Source of the DNA: Chalara sp. BL73
Lineage: Eukaryota > Ascomycota > Leotiomycetes > Helotiales
DNA: 64,000 nucleotides
Direction of reading: 5' to 3'
NCBI GenBank assembly: GCA_918026815.1
Contig: CAKJVC010000011.1
Span: 248,001 to 312,000 of the forward strand
Numbering within the stretch: the first letter of the stretch is position 1; each line of letters starts with the position of its first letter. This document shows, piece by piece, positions 12,901-23,509 of the stretch. Made by a program: the position numbers and the translations under genes. A model generated the notes under the pieces. The model saw only the letters and a list, made by a program, of their open reading frames with translations, made no database searches and had not been told where the DNA came from.

Positions 12901-13990
12901 ATAAAACTTCGTAGTAAAACTACTACTTTCTAAACAGCCGGTCTCGAGAAAATAGTACGATTTAATATTTGTTATTGTAAAAAAAACCACTAAATACTGC
13001 TACTTAAAGCTATATTTAGAAAGCAGCACAGCAAAAAATTTAGCTTATACATTTCTTAAAGTCGTAGTTGCAAACTATAAAACTTTTACAGAAATTATAT
13101 TAAACAAAAACAAGTTTTTTACATCTAAGTTCTAAACAACGCTTACTGCGCTTATAAAAGTAAAAAAAAAGCTATTAACGAGCTTTTATTTACAAACTAA
13201 TAAACAAACAGAAAAACTTAACTAGACAATAAAAGCATACTTTAAATGCTATGTAAACTACAAGTAAAACAACTAGGTCGAGCTTTTGCTACTCGCACAG
13301 TTCGCATACAACAGTGCAATTAACGAAACAACAAAAGTATCGCCGTTTTATGCTAACTACGGCTATAAGCTAAAAGCATACTATAAACTAAGCAAAGATA
13401 AAGCGCATTTACAGCTTGCAATAGTCAAAGTCGAACAATTACAAGCACTGCACTTACAGCTAGCCGAAAACATAGAATTTCTTAACTAAAAATCTGCGGA
13501 GTACTATAACTGTAAGTATAGTAAAATACTACACTTTGAAAAGGAAAATAAAGTTTATTTTGTTAGAAAAAACATTAAAACTAAAAAACCAAGCGATAAA
13601 CTGAATTACAGAAAGCTGAGACTATTTAAAATTAAACGAGTTGCAAAACTAAATGCATTCGAACTTTATTTTTTTAGAACTATAAACATACATTTAGTAT
13701 TTCTTGCTTTACTTTTTAAACCAGCACCAGAAAAAGCACTGTTAGCTTTACACACGGAAATTAAACTAATCAACCTAGAAGCTGAATACAAAGTCGAAAA
13801 GATTTTAGACTGCAAGTATGTTAAAAAAAAACTAAAGTATTTGATTAAGTAAATCAATTACTCAGATTCGGAAAACATATAAAAACTAAAAAAAAACTTT
13901 AACTGTTTTGAAATGCTTGAAAAGTTCTACCGTCAATATCTAAAAGCTTTAGATAAAAAGCTTAAAAAACGTTTCTAAAAGAAAAAAAGT
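9990..13990 (+). pseudogene. pol of B1 (protease, RT, RNase H, integrase, chromodomain; decayed)
   Basis: Domains in order: an aspartic protease remnant near 10,570-10,640 reads AIINFKATRNFV where the family has a DSGAT motif, so the catalytic Asp is lost. RT lies at 11,156-11,844 with 'YVDYRKLN', 'TQLNLRDAYY' and the active site YLND (YLDD expected) near 11,613. RNase H is at about 12,060-12,450. The integrase His/Cys region is at 12,690-12,830 and its later part runs to 13,490. The chromodomain lies at 13,640-13,990 with 'VEKILDCKYVKKKLKYLIK'; the following Trp is a stop. Many TGG codons have become TAG or TAA. The coding strand is A-rich. The longest open pieces are 107 and 144 codons. Confidence 0.85.
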
Positions 13991-14600
13991 TAAAATCTGC
14001 AAAAAAAGTACTCGGCAAAACTTCAAGTGTACAGAATGCGTTGTGCACATTTTCCAGGAAATCTTCGGGCTTAGCTTGTGTAGCTTTTTAAGCCAACTGC
14101 TTTTTCTTTTTTAAAACATCGAGCTCGTTCAAGAACGCGAGTCTACGTCGCAATATTTCTTTTTCACGAGCGCGAAAAAACTTTTTCTGCGTACGGATCC
14201 GTTTAATTCGTGCAGAAATCTTTGCGACAGTCTCGGCGAGTGCTTCGGCTTTTTCTTCGGTTTTAGCTTCGTTTTTTTCCAACTTCTTTTTTGCTTTGTT
14301 TAAAAACTTTCAGTTTTTAGAAGCAAAACTACTAGCATTACAACCAGAAAAACTACAACGCATACACTCAGCACAACGAGTTGACTTTTCTGCTTTTATG
14401 CATTTTATAAAATGTCGATTTCGGGCATGTTTTTTTTCGCAAGCAGTACACGGAATCATTTCTTTGCTAGTTAAAATTATTCGTTTTTTTAAATCTTTTT
14501 TTTCAATGTTTTTTCGTAACATTTCAGAATTAAAGCAATCGGCTGTACGTTTAGTTGTTATAATAAAAGAAAAAAGTAGCTATACGGCTTTTTACGATAT
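13990..14600 (-). pseudogene. Opposite-strand ORF of B1 (Cys cluster + coiled coil; decayed copy)
   Basis: Reading towards pol from just inside the 3' LTR, this frame matches the 178-codon open frame of B3 at 27,569-28,105. The Cys part is open at 14,310-14,522. It is cut by TGA where B3 keeps TGG. The coiled-coil part is open at 14,088-14,282, and a further stop separates a tail reading 'KATQAKPEDFLENVHNAF'. The Cys spacing C-x2-C-x12-C-x8-C-x2-C-x7-C is kept. See the B3 copy for the description. Confidence 0.6.
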
Positions 14601-14650
14601 TTCTTTAATATATTTAAGCATGTGAACACGCTAGTCTAAAAAAGGAATAG

Positions 14651-15000
14651 TGTTACGCGCATCGCTAACAGGCTTATGCTTTAAAAGCTTGAAGCTCGGT
14701 AGACTTAGTTTATACAAAAAACTCCTGAAGTAGAATCACGTAATAAATTATGGATTATGCTATAATCCACGATTTATAAATCATAGCGCTTGCAATAATT
14801 CAACACACGAAAAAATTTATATAAGTAGATAGCTTTTCTTTAGATAAAAGCTTCGTGCTTAACTCAATATAATATTTTAACACTATACTGTTATCGGGAT
14901 CTTACTCTTTATATGTAATATACTTACTTTTTCCCAGACCAACAACCCTCGGACTAAGATCTTCTATCTATATCAGTTGTAGGCTGATAGGACCGTAACA
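14651..15000 (+). repeat. 3' LTR of B1 (350 bp)
   Basis: Same ends as 8,485-8,834. Here the first ~150 bp (facing the element interior) are heavily AT-shifted, while the last ~70 bp (facing outwards) look intact: the mirror image of the 5' LTR. A polypurine tract, AAAAAAGGAATAG, directly precedes it. Confidence 0.93.
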
Positions 15001-16993
15001 AGCGGCTTGTAAGCTTTTTTTTTGTTATAAAATATTTTAAATTGTTATAGTCGGTGCAAACCGTAACGATATCGGCACTGTTTCGAAAGTATTGCTTTTA
15101 TTGTTAAAAAGCATAAACTATAGCTATTAATTTTATGTCGTAAATATTATATCGAAACTTAACAAAAGTAAGCTTTTTTAAGTAAAAAGCGATAAAGTGC
15201 TATTTAGCTTTTTTTTTTTTTTCGAACAGCTGCAAAAAAATCCCGGCTATAGCTTATTTAAAGCTATTTGTTTTTATTTTAATTCTACGTTGCGAATTAA
15301 AATATTTAAATAAAAGTGTTTTTCGGAATTTTGATTTTAGAACTTTAAAGCTCGCTAGCACTTCGAGCTTTACTCGAAAAAAAGCCGTAAGCTTTTTTAT
15401 TTTTTTAAGAAAGTCTGTTAGCAGTATATAAATACGAGTGTATTTTTTAATAAATCGTTTGTAAAAGTTAGTAAACTTTAAAAATACTTAAATATTTTTA
15501 TAATATATAAGCACAAGCTATTTTTTTACGGTTTTTACGCGAAAAAAATCTATTTTTATGCTTTTTAGCTTTACAATAAAGCTTAAAAACTTAACAGTAT
15601 CTGTATTAAAACAACATTTAAAAAAGTTTGCGTATAGTTTGTACTTTCGTAGCTTTTTAAAAACTTTATAAACCGCTTTTGTATAGTTTTCGATTTTTTC
15701 CGAAAAAATAAATATATTATTAAAGTAAACTACGCAAATTACATCGACAAAGCCGACTAGCGTTTAGTTAATATAAGCTTAAAACGTAGTTGAAACGTTT
15801 GAAAGTTTAAAAAAAAAAACTAAGTATTCGAAGTAGTCGTATCGAGTACGAAACGCCGTTTTTTACTTGTCGCTTTTTTTAATGCGTATTCTGTAGTAAG
15901 TATTAGTAAAATCTATTTTCGTAAATCGCTTTAAGCGACGAAGCTTATTTAGCGTTTCACTAATTAAAAGTAACAGCGTTTTATTTTTAATTGTAATTTT
16001 ATTTAATTTTCTGTAGTTTACACATAGCTTAAAAAAACCGTTTTTTTTAAGTACGAATAGAATCGGCGCTTTTGCAAAGCTAGTAAATCGACGAATTTAT
16101 TTTTTTAATAAAAAAAATTCGAAATATTTTTTTAGTATTGTTAATTCTTTTTTTAAAAACGAGTAAACGAAGTTTTACAGCAGTACTGTTTTCGGCTCGA
16201 AATTGATTCGATGCTTTATTAAATAATGCTTTAATAAAATGTTTGCGAAAACGTCGTTAAATATATTAGTATAGTTTGTATACTTAAAAAAAAGCAATAC
16301 TGGGCTTTTTTCTACTCGCCGTAAAACCAAACAATAAATTATTTAGCTTTTGCTAACTTTGCGAAAGTTTTTAATGTTAAGTATTTTAATTTGAAACGTT
16401 TCGAAAAAGTATTGCTAGCTTTTCGTAAAAAAACGTATAATTAAGTCGATTTGCTTTAGCTAAAAGTACTTTAATATAAAAAAAACGTTTAGTATATTAA
16501 AGTCGCACGCTACGAAATCGTGTTAGTAAAGTTTTGTAGTATTTTCGAAATCAGTAATTGCTAGCTCGATATTGTTAATTTTGTAAATAACAACTTTTTT
16601 TCTTTTTACTGTAACTAGTTAAAACTAAACGTTTTTCGATTTTCAATTATATTGCATAGCTAAAAACTGTTTTATACAGCTTTGCTTCGTACTGCTGTCG
16701 ATAAACGCCTGTACTTTTTCCGTTTTTTTTTCGGCACTAAATATTCGTACCGAAATAACTATTCGTTTTTTTTTTGCGTTTTTGCTCGTTTTTTTTAGCA
16801 AAAAAAATATTAAAAACGAGCTTTCTCGTTTTTTTGCTTAAACTTTAAGCAATTAGTAGAAATGTAACTTTTTTTTTTGCAATTGTAGTATTTTATATTA
16901 AAGCATTTAAAAAATAAATAACTTTTTTTACTGCACCGATAACATCGAATAGTACTACGTTTACTTTTCGTGTCGATACCGATAAAAGTGCGA
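15001..16993 (-). pseudogene. Inverted middle block of element A: gag knuckles, protease, RT, part of RNase H
   Basis: This 1,993-bp block belongs to element A but runs on the minus strand, while the rest of A is on the plus strand. From right to left it carries two zinc-knuckle-like motifs (CYRC...KC near 16,929-16,947 and YNC...NC near 16,849-16,890, Gly-His changed to Ser-Tyr), RT with active site YFNN for YLDD near 15,690-15,700 and 'LYANFFKCCF' after it, then RNase H ending 'KKKLTSR' at 15,001. The flanking pentamers (AGCGG left, TGCGA right) are reverse complements of those on the far sides of B2 and B1. It is therefore an inverted segment, not a separate insertion. Confidence 0.85.
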
Positions 16994-17343
16994 TGTTACG
17001 GTCCTATCAGCCTACAACTGATATAAATAGAAAATCTTGGTTCGAGGGTTGTTGGTCTAAAAAGAAGTAAGTATATTATATATAAAGAGTAAAATCCCGA
17101 TAACAGTATAGTGTTAAAATACTATATTGAGTTAAGCACGAAGCTTTTATTTAAAAAAAAACTATTTACTTATATAGATTCCTTCGTGTGTTGGATTATT
17201 GCAAGCGCTATAATTTATAGATCGTAAATTATAGCATAATCCATGATCTATTACGTAATTCTACTTCAGAGATTCTTTGTGTAAACTAAGTCTACCGAGC
17301 TTTAAGCTTTTAAAGCATAAGCCTGTTAGCGATGCGCGTAACA
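16994..17343 (-). repeat. 3' LTR of B2 (350 bp)
   Basis: TGTTACGGTCC...GCGTAACA on the plus strand, i.e. the reverse complement of the B LTR. The end facing outwards (16,994 side) is near-intact; the inner end is AT-shifted. The polypurine tract is seen as CTATTCCTTTCCT at 17,344-17,356. Confidence 0.93.
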
Positions 17344-17439
17344 CTATTCCTTTCCTAAACTAGCGTGTTTACATGCTTAAGTATGCTAAAAAAATATCGT
17401 GGAAAGCCGCATAGCCACTTTTTTCTTTTATTATAACAA

Positions 17440-17990
17440 CTAAGCGTACAGCCGATTGCTTTAATTCTGAAGTGTTACGAAAAAACATTAAAAAGAAAAA
17501 TCTGAAAAAACGGATAATTCTGACTAGCGAAAAAATGATTCCGTGTACTGCTTGCGAAAAAAAACATGCCCGGAATCGACATTCCATAAAATGCATAAAA
17601 GCAAAAAAGTCAACTCGTTGTGCTAAGTGTGTGCGTCGTAGTTTTTCTGGTTGTAATACTAATAGTTCTGCTTTTAAAAACTGAAAGTTTTTAAACAAAG
17701 CAAAAAAAAAGTTAGAAAAGAACGAAGCCAAAGCCGAAAAAGAAGCCGAAGCACTCGCCGAGGCTGCTGCAAAGATTTCTGCACAGATTAAACGAATCCG
17801 TACGCAGAAAAAGTTTCTTCGCGCTCGTGAAAAAAAGATGTTGCGACGTGGACTCGCGTTTTTAGACGAGCTCGATGCTTTAGAAAAAAAAGAGCGGTTG
17901 GCTTAAAAAGCTACACAAGCCAAGCCCGAAAATCTTTTGGAAAATGTGCACAACGCATTCTGCACACTTAAAGTCTTGCCGAGCACTTTT
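17440..17990 (+). pseudogene. Opposite-strand ORF of B2 (Cys cluster + coiled coil; decayed copy)
   Basis: Plus-strand frame opposite to B2 pol. The Cys part is open at 17,472-17,684 ('IPCTACEKKHARNRH' and 'STRCAKCVRR'), is stopped by TGA at the Trp position, continues as the coiled-coil part to about 17,905, is stopped again, and ends in the 'KATQAKPENLLENV' tail shared with B1. The six-Cys spacing equals that of B1 and B3. Confidence 0.6.
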
Positions 17991-18019
17991 TTTGCAGATT
18001 TTGACTTCTTTTTTTTTAA

Positions 18020-21000
18020 AAACGTTTTTTGAGCTTTTTATTTAAAGCTTTTAAATATTAACGGTAGAACTTTTTAAGCATCTTAAAGCAGTTGAAGTTT
18101 TTTTTTAGTTTTTATGTGTTTTCCGAATTTGAGTAATTGATTTACTTAATCAAATACTTTAGTTTTTTTTTAACATACTTGCAGTTTAAAATCTTTTCGA
18201 CTTCGTATTCAGTTTCTGAGTTGATTAGTTCAATTTCCGTGTGTAAAGCTAGCGGTGCTTTTTTTAGTGCTAGTTCAAGAAGTAAAGCGAGAAATACTAA
18301 GTGTATGTTTATAGTTTTAAAAAAGTAGAGTTCGAATGCATTTAGTTTTGCAACTCGTTTGATTTTAAATAGTCCCAGCTTTTTGTAATCCAGTTTATCG
18401 CTTGGTTTTTTGGTTTTAATGTTTTTTTTAACAAAATAAACTTTATTTCTTTTTTTAAAATGTAGTGTTTTACTATGCTTACAGTTGTAGTACTCCGCAG
18501 ATTTTTAGTTAAAAAATTTTATGTTTTCGGCTAGCTGTAAGTGCAGTGCTTGTAATTGTTCGACTTTGACTATTGCAAGCTGTAAATGCGCTTTATTTTT
18601 GCTTAGTTTATAGTATACTTCTGGCTTATAGCCGTAGTTAGCATAAAACAGCGATACTTTTGTTGTTTCGTTAATTGCACTGTTGTATGCGAACTGTGCG
18701 AGTAGCAAAAGCTCGATTTAGTTGTTTTGCTTGTAATTCACATAACATTTGAAGTATGCTTCTATTGTTTAGTTAAGTCTTTCTGTTTGTTTATTGGTTT
18801 GTGAATAAAAGCTCGTTAATAGCTTTTTTTTTACTTTTATAAGCGCAGTAAGCGTTGTTTAGAACTTAAATGTGAAAAGCTTGTTTTTGTTTAATATAAT
18901 TTCCGTAAAAGTTCTATAGTTTGCAACTACGACTTTAAGAAATGTATAAGCTAAATTTTCTGTTGTGCTGCTTTTTAAATATAGCTTCAAGTAGCAGTAT
19001 TTAGTAGTTTTTTTTACAATAACAAATATTGAATCGTACTATTTTTTCGAGACCGGCTGTCTGGAAAGTAGTAGTTTTACTACAAAGTTTTATGCGATAG
19101 ACTTTTATAGTTTGTTTAGAGTAGTCGGCGATTGCATTAGTCTATAAAAAGCATAGCGTAAAACTTTGTTTCGGATATACGTGTCGTATTCGGTAACTAT
19201 TCTAGTAACTAGTTTTTTCATTTTTGGAAAGTAGTATTTTTTAGAGATTCTGTTTATAGTTTTAGCGATTTTCTGATGTCCATAAGCGAGTAGTCTATAT
19301 TGTTTTATTACAAAAGTCGTTCTAAGTATAAATAAAACATAGATTTTTTCGTAGTAGCGAAAGATTTCTAAACTGTCTGTAGTAAATCTTTGCTTTTGTT
19401 TGTTAAAAGTTCTAGTAGCTATAAAATTTTTCTCGTATGCTTAAATAAACCCCGAGTTTTTTACTCGATGTTTTATTTTTGTAGCTATAAAAAGTTTTTT
19501 TCTGTTAAATACTAATAAGTTTCTTTTTTGTCGTAGCACCGCGTGCGAAACATGTGTTTTGTTGGAAAAATACTCCGGTTTTTTGCTAAGCGCATTTGCT
19601 TTAACGTTTTCTGTTTTTTTAACATATAAAATTCTGAAATTGTATAAAGCGAGTCTTTCCGCTTACTTGACTTAGCGTCGGTTTAACTTTTTTGTAGTAG
19701 TGAAAGCAATAAGATTTTTATAGTCTGTTAGCACTTGTACTTAGTATTTAGATTTTTCTAAGTACTTTTTTTATTCGCGAAATGCATCAACAATAGCGAG
19801 TAGTTTTTTGTCGTATATTTTATAGTTGAGTTTTGCTAATGTGAACTTTCGTGAATAATAAACTGTTGGTTGCTATTTTTTTTTCGCGTTGAGTTAGCTA
19901 AACACAGCTTTTAAAGCATAATCTAATACATCGGTTTTTACTTTGATTTCTTTTTTTGCATCGAAAGCGAAAAGTATAAAAGCAGTAGTAAAAGCCTGCT
20001 TTAACTTGTCGAACGCTTTTTGTGCTTTTGTTGTTTACTCGAAAACCACGTTTTTCCGAGTAAGTCGAGTTAATAGAGTAGCTAATTCCGAATATTTTTT
20101 AATAAATTTTCGATAGAAATTGGCGAATTTCACAAATGATTGTACGTTTTTGACGTATATTGAAGCATTTTATTTTAAGATAAGTTTGATTTTTGCTGAG
20201 TTTATTTTGATTCTTTTTGTAAAAATCACATATTTTAAAAATATAACTTTTTTAACTTTAAATCGACACTTCGATAGTTTAAGTTTTATGTCCGCATCGT
20301 GCAGCGCACATAATACTGCTTTAACATCGTTTTTGTGATTTTTTTTCCGACTGGAATAAATCAAGATATTATTTAAATAGCATATGCAAGTAACGTTTAA
20401 AAATAGCATAAAAATATTGTTAATTAGTTTCTGGAAAGTAGCTGAAGCATTCGTAAGTTCTATAAACATAGCTGTAAACTCGTAATGTCTGTACCGGGTT
20501 CCGAAAGCTGTTTTTTATTTTTTGCTTTTTTTGATTCGCACACTATAATACGCATCTCGTAAATTTAGCTGTGTAAATATTTTGGCTTTTTGCAAGCGAT
20601 TTTTCATTTCGTCTGCTTTTAATAGTGCATAGCGGTTTTTGACTGTTATGTCGTTCAACTTCCGATAGTCGACGCACAACTTTTTAGTTTTGTTTGGTTT
20701 AGGCACAAATAATACCGAGCTTTTTGCTAGTAATGTTAACTTTCTGATTATTTCTTTTTTCAGGCCGAAGTCGATAAACTTTCTAAGCGTTCTCAGGTTA
20801 TCTGTAAATAATAAGTAAATTAGTTTTTTTAAAAGTACTGCTTTTTCGATTAATAGTATTTTATGATTCTATAGCTTGTGTTCCGGCAGAGCCGCGAGTC
20901 TTTGTTTTTCCGAAAATAGCCGTTCGAACTTTTTATACTTTTTAAACACTTTTTTAGTATGTAATTTTTCGTCTAAGTAATTTGGCTTCTTTTTAGAAGT

Positions 21001-22020
21001 AGCGCAAACTTTTTTTAGGCTTTAGTCGAGTTTTTCTAGTTGTGCTTTTTTGTTTTTGCTTTTTGTTAGTTTAATAGTTAATAGCTTAAGCTTGACCGTA
21101 CATTAGCATTTGTTAAAAACGAGCTGTTTTGTTTGCCAATTAATTGTTGAGTTATACTTTATAATTTATAGCATTCCCAAAATAATCTTATGCCGCTTTA
21201 TCCGGGTAACGTCCAGTTGTAACTATTCTATGTAGTTACTTGTATTTATTTTAAGCTTTAATGTTTCGATATTTACAAGTTTATTTCGATACGATGCATC
21301 TGTGCTGTCAGCTACCGTAAAAGTGTATAAGTCAGTTTTGACTTGTATAAATATTCCGAAATGCTTTATTACGTCCGGTAATACGAAGTTCTTCGTAGTT
21401 TTAGAGTTTATTATAGCTGTTATATTGTATATTTCTAGCTTGACTCTGACGGATAATTGTTTTTTTCCCCCGAAAGCGCAAAGTTTTTTTTTTAGTTTTT
21501 TTTTTTCGTTATTTTCGAAGTATATTATTCGCTTTCGCTTTGAGTACTACTTTGCTTGCTTAGCGTTATAATAATATGTGCAGTAGTTCGTGTAGTATGC
21601 AGTCCAGTAAAAAGTTCTATATTGTAAGTGTCGGTAATGCGCTGCGTTGTTCTTTTTAGACTCGTCGACTGAACCTGACGCAAGTATTGCTTTTTACCTG
21701 CTGCGTTTTTTAGCTCTTTTTTTTGCTTTTATTTTTTCTAGCTTTGTTTTTTTTTTAAAGATTTTTTTATTGATAATTTCCAGTCTGCGCTGAAGTGTGA
21801 TTTTTTTTGCTGGAGTGTTATTGACTATATATTCTTTAAAAAATGCTTTAAAGTTATTCTGATTAACTCTAGATAGTAACTTATACAAAATCCGTTTTTC
21901 TGATTTAGAAATTCTTAAAAGCCGATTCATTTCTGAACTTATATCTTAATTTCTATCGGATTCTAATTCAATAGCTGCTTTATTTACTTAGGATAAGAAT
22001 TTTTTTATAGTTTTGCTTGT
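18020..22020 (-). pseudogene. pol of B2 (decayed)
   Basis: Minus-strand counterpart of B1 pol. RT lies at 20,170-20,706 with 'YRKLN', 'TQLNLRDAYY' and active site YLNN for YLDD near 20,380. The integrase end is open at 18,505-18,708. The chromodomain lies at about 18,020-18,360. Stops occur where B1 or B3 keeps Trp or Gln. Functionally dead: both active-site Asp codons of RT now read Asn. Confidence 0.85.
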
Positions 22021-22140
22021 TTTTTTCTATTCGTCATTTTCGTCGAAATGACAACTGAAACATTTGTTTTTTTAGGCTGCACTGCATTCCATTTTACACT
22101 TAATGCACGTAGCGTTATGTTAAGTATAGATCTGTTGTTG
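22020..22140 (-). other. Second Cys-rich motif between gag and protease of B2
   Basis: Minus-strand reading gives CIKCKMEC, then, after eight residues including one stop, CFSCHFDEND. B1 (about 9,890-9,960, plus) has CIKYKIKC, a Trp at the stop position, and CFSCYFDKN. Conserved cysteines in two independently mutated copies suggest a second metal-binding module downstream of the nucleocapsid knuckle. I do not recognise it from canonical gypsy elements. Confidence 0.45.
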
Positions 22141-22199
22141 TTTTAGTTTTTTTTTTAGCACTTCTGGTTTTTTAGCTTTAAGCACGGCCAGAACTTTGT

Positions 22200-23118
22200 T
22201 AAGTGCTTTGTTGTATTTTTTTCTGCTCGTAATGTTGAGTTGTTTCTGGCTTTTCTAAAGTTGCTTCTGGCGGTGAAAACTAGCTATGTGCCCTAGCAGT
22301 CCACACTCGAAGCATAGCTTCTTGTCGCGTCGTTGCTGCATTTTTTCCTTGAATAAGTTTGTTTTTTGCTTAGGCTTTCTTTAGAACGCATCTAGTTCTA
22401 TAAGTAAGTAATAACGAAGTTTCTGAAAGTGCTGCCGTTTGCTAAACCTTAAAAAATACTGTCTTTTTTTTTTTATACGTTTTTTATACAGTCTAGTGTC
22501 AATCTTAATTGCTTTGTTTTTTATAGCAGTAAAGTTAGTTAATCGTTTTTTCCGAACAATATTATTCTTGACATTTTCTTTAAGACTTTTGTAGTAAAGC
22601 GCAGTAAAAGCTTTGTTATTTCAGTCTACTTTTTCTGCTAGCAGCTTAAAACGCTTTGTGTATTCCGTTACACTAGTAAGTTGCTTGCACACTTGAATGT
22701 TTCGTTCCGCTTTTATTTCTTTATTCGTGTTCTCGAACATACGAGTAAGTTAACTGACGTATTCTTTATAACTGTTAAAAATAAAATTAGTCTCGATCTT
22801 TTTCTTGTTATGTAAATAAGCGAAATAGTCTTTCAAATAAGTAAAGATCCAATCGTAAGCGGTTCTTGTTAAGAAGAATACTGTTTACAAAACTATTTGC
22901 TTCTGGCTTCCGAAAAATAGCGGGTTTATGCGAATATAGATTTCGCATTGTAAGACGTATAAGCGAAAGTGTTGTCGATTGCCGTCGAAAGTCTTAGGTT
23001 CCTGGATTTTAAATAGTTTGACTTGTTGTAGCATATAAACAAGCTGTAAAATTAGTAGTGAAGCTTTAAATGGCGCTGAGCCTTTAAAAGTACGTGAAGT
23101 TGAACTAGTTGTCGACAT
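22200..23118 (-). pseudogene. gag of B2 (decayed, better preserved start)
   Basis: ATG at 23,118, 42 bp inside the 5' LTR; the frame is open for 77 codons to 22,885 (MSTTSSTSRTFKGSAPFK...). The matrix/capsid remainder has stops. Near 22,271-22,320 the knuckle reads CFECGLLGHIASFH: C-x2-C-x4-H-x4-H, with His in place of the canonical final Cys. Confidence 0.75.
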
Positions 23119-23159
23119 TGTTATACGCGATACAAGTACTTCAAGACAAGTGCTTAAAG

Positions 23160-23509
23160 TGTTACGGTCTTATTAGTTTATAACTGATATAGATAAAAGA
23201 TTTTAGTCCGAAAGTTGTTGGTCTAAAAAGAAGTAAGTATATTATATATAAAAAGTAAGATCCCGATAACAGTATAGTGTTAAAATACTATATTGAGTTG
23301 AGCACGAAGCTTTTATCTAAAAAAAAGCTATTTACTTATATAGATTCCTTCGTGTGTTGGATTATTGCAAGCGCTATGATCCATGGATCGTGGATCATAG
23401 CATGATCCATGATCCATCACGTGATCCTACCTCAGGGGTTCTCTGTGTAAACCAAGTCTACCGAGCCTCAGGCCCCTAAGGCATAAGCCTGTTAGCGATG
23501 CGCGTAACA
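23160..23509 (-). repeat. 5' LTR of B2 (350 bp)
   Basis: Reverse complement of the B LTR. The outer ~150 bp (23,360-23,509) are intact and include a hairpin at 23,373-23,401 with perfect 11-bp arms (GCTATGATCCA / TGGATCATAGC). The inner end is AT-shifted. CACGTG is present near 23,418. Confidence 0.93.

Larger units (their letters stand above)
8485..15000 (+). mobile_element. Element B1: complete chromodomain Ty3/gypsy element
   Basis: 350-bp LTRs at 8,485-8,834 and 14,651-15,000 bracket gag, a Cys-rich segment, protease, RT, RNase H, integrase and chromodomain on the plus strand, then an opposite-strand frame and a polypurine tract (AAAAAAGGAATAG) before the 3' LTR. Total length is 6,516 bp, exactly that of B2. 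Flanking pentamers are TCGCA (left) and AGCGG (right). They do not match each other but match the reverse complements of those flanking B2, which indicates an inversion between the two copies. All frames contain stops. Confidence 0.92.
16994..23509 (-). mobile_element. Element B2: complete chromodomain Ty3/gypsy element, inverted relative to B1
   Basis: 350-bp LTRs at 16,994-17,343 (3') and 23,160-23,509 (5') enclose the same gene order as B1 on the minus strand. Length 6,516 bp, identical to B1, so the two copies differ by base substitutions and essentially not by length. Flanking pentamers are TGCGA (16,989-16,993) and CCGCT (23,510-23,514). B2 keeps several codons lost in B1 (for instance the gag knuckle CFECGLLGH) and has lost others, as expected of independent mutation of two copies. 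Confidence 0.92.
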
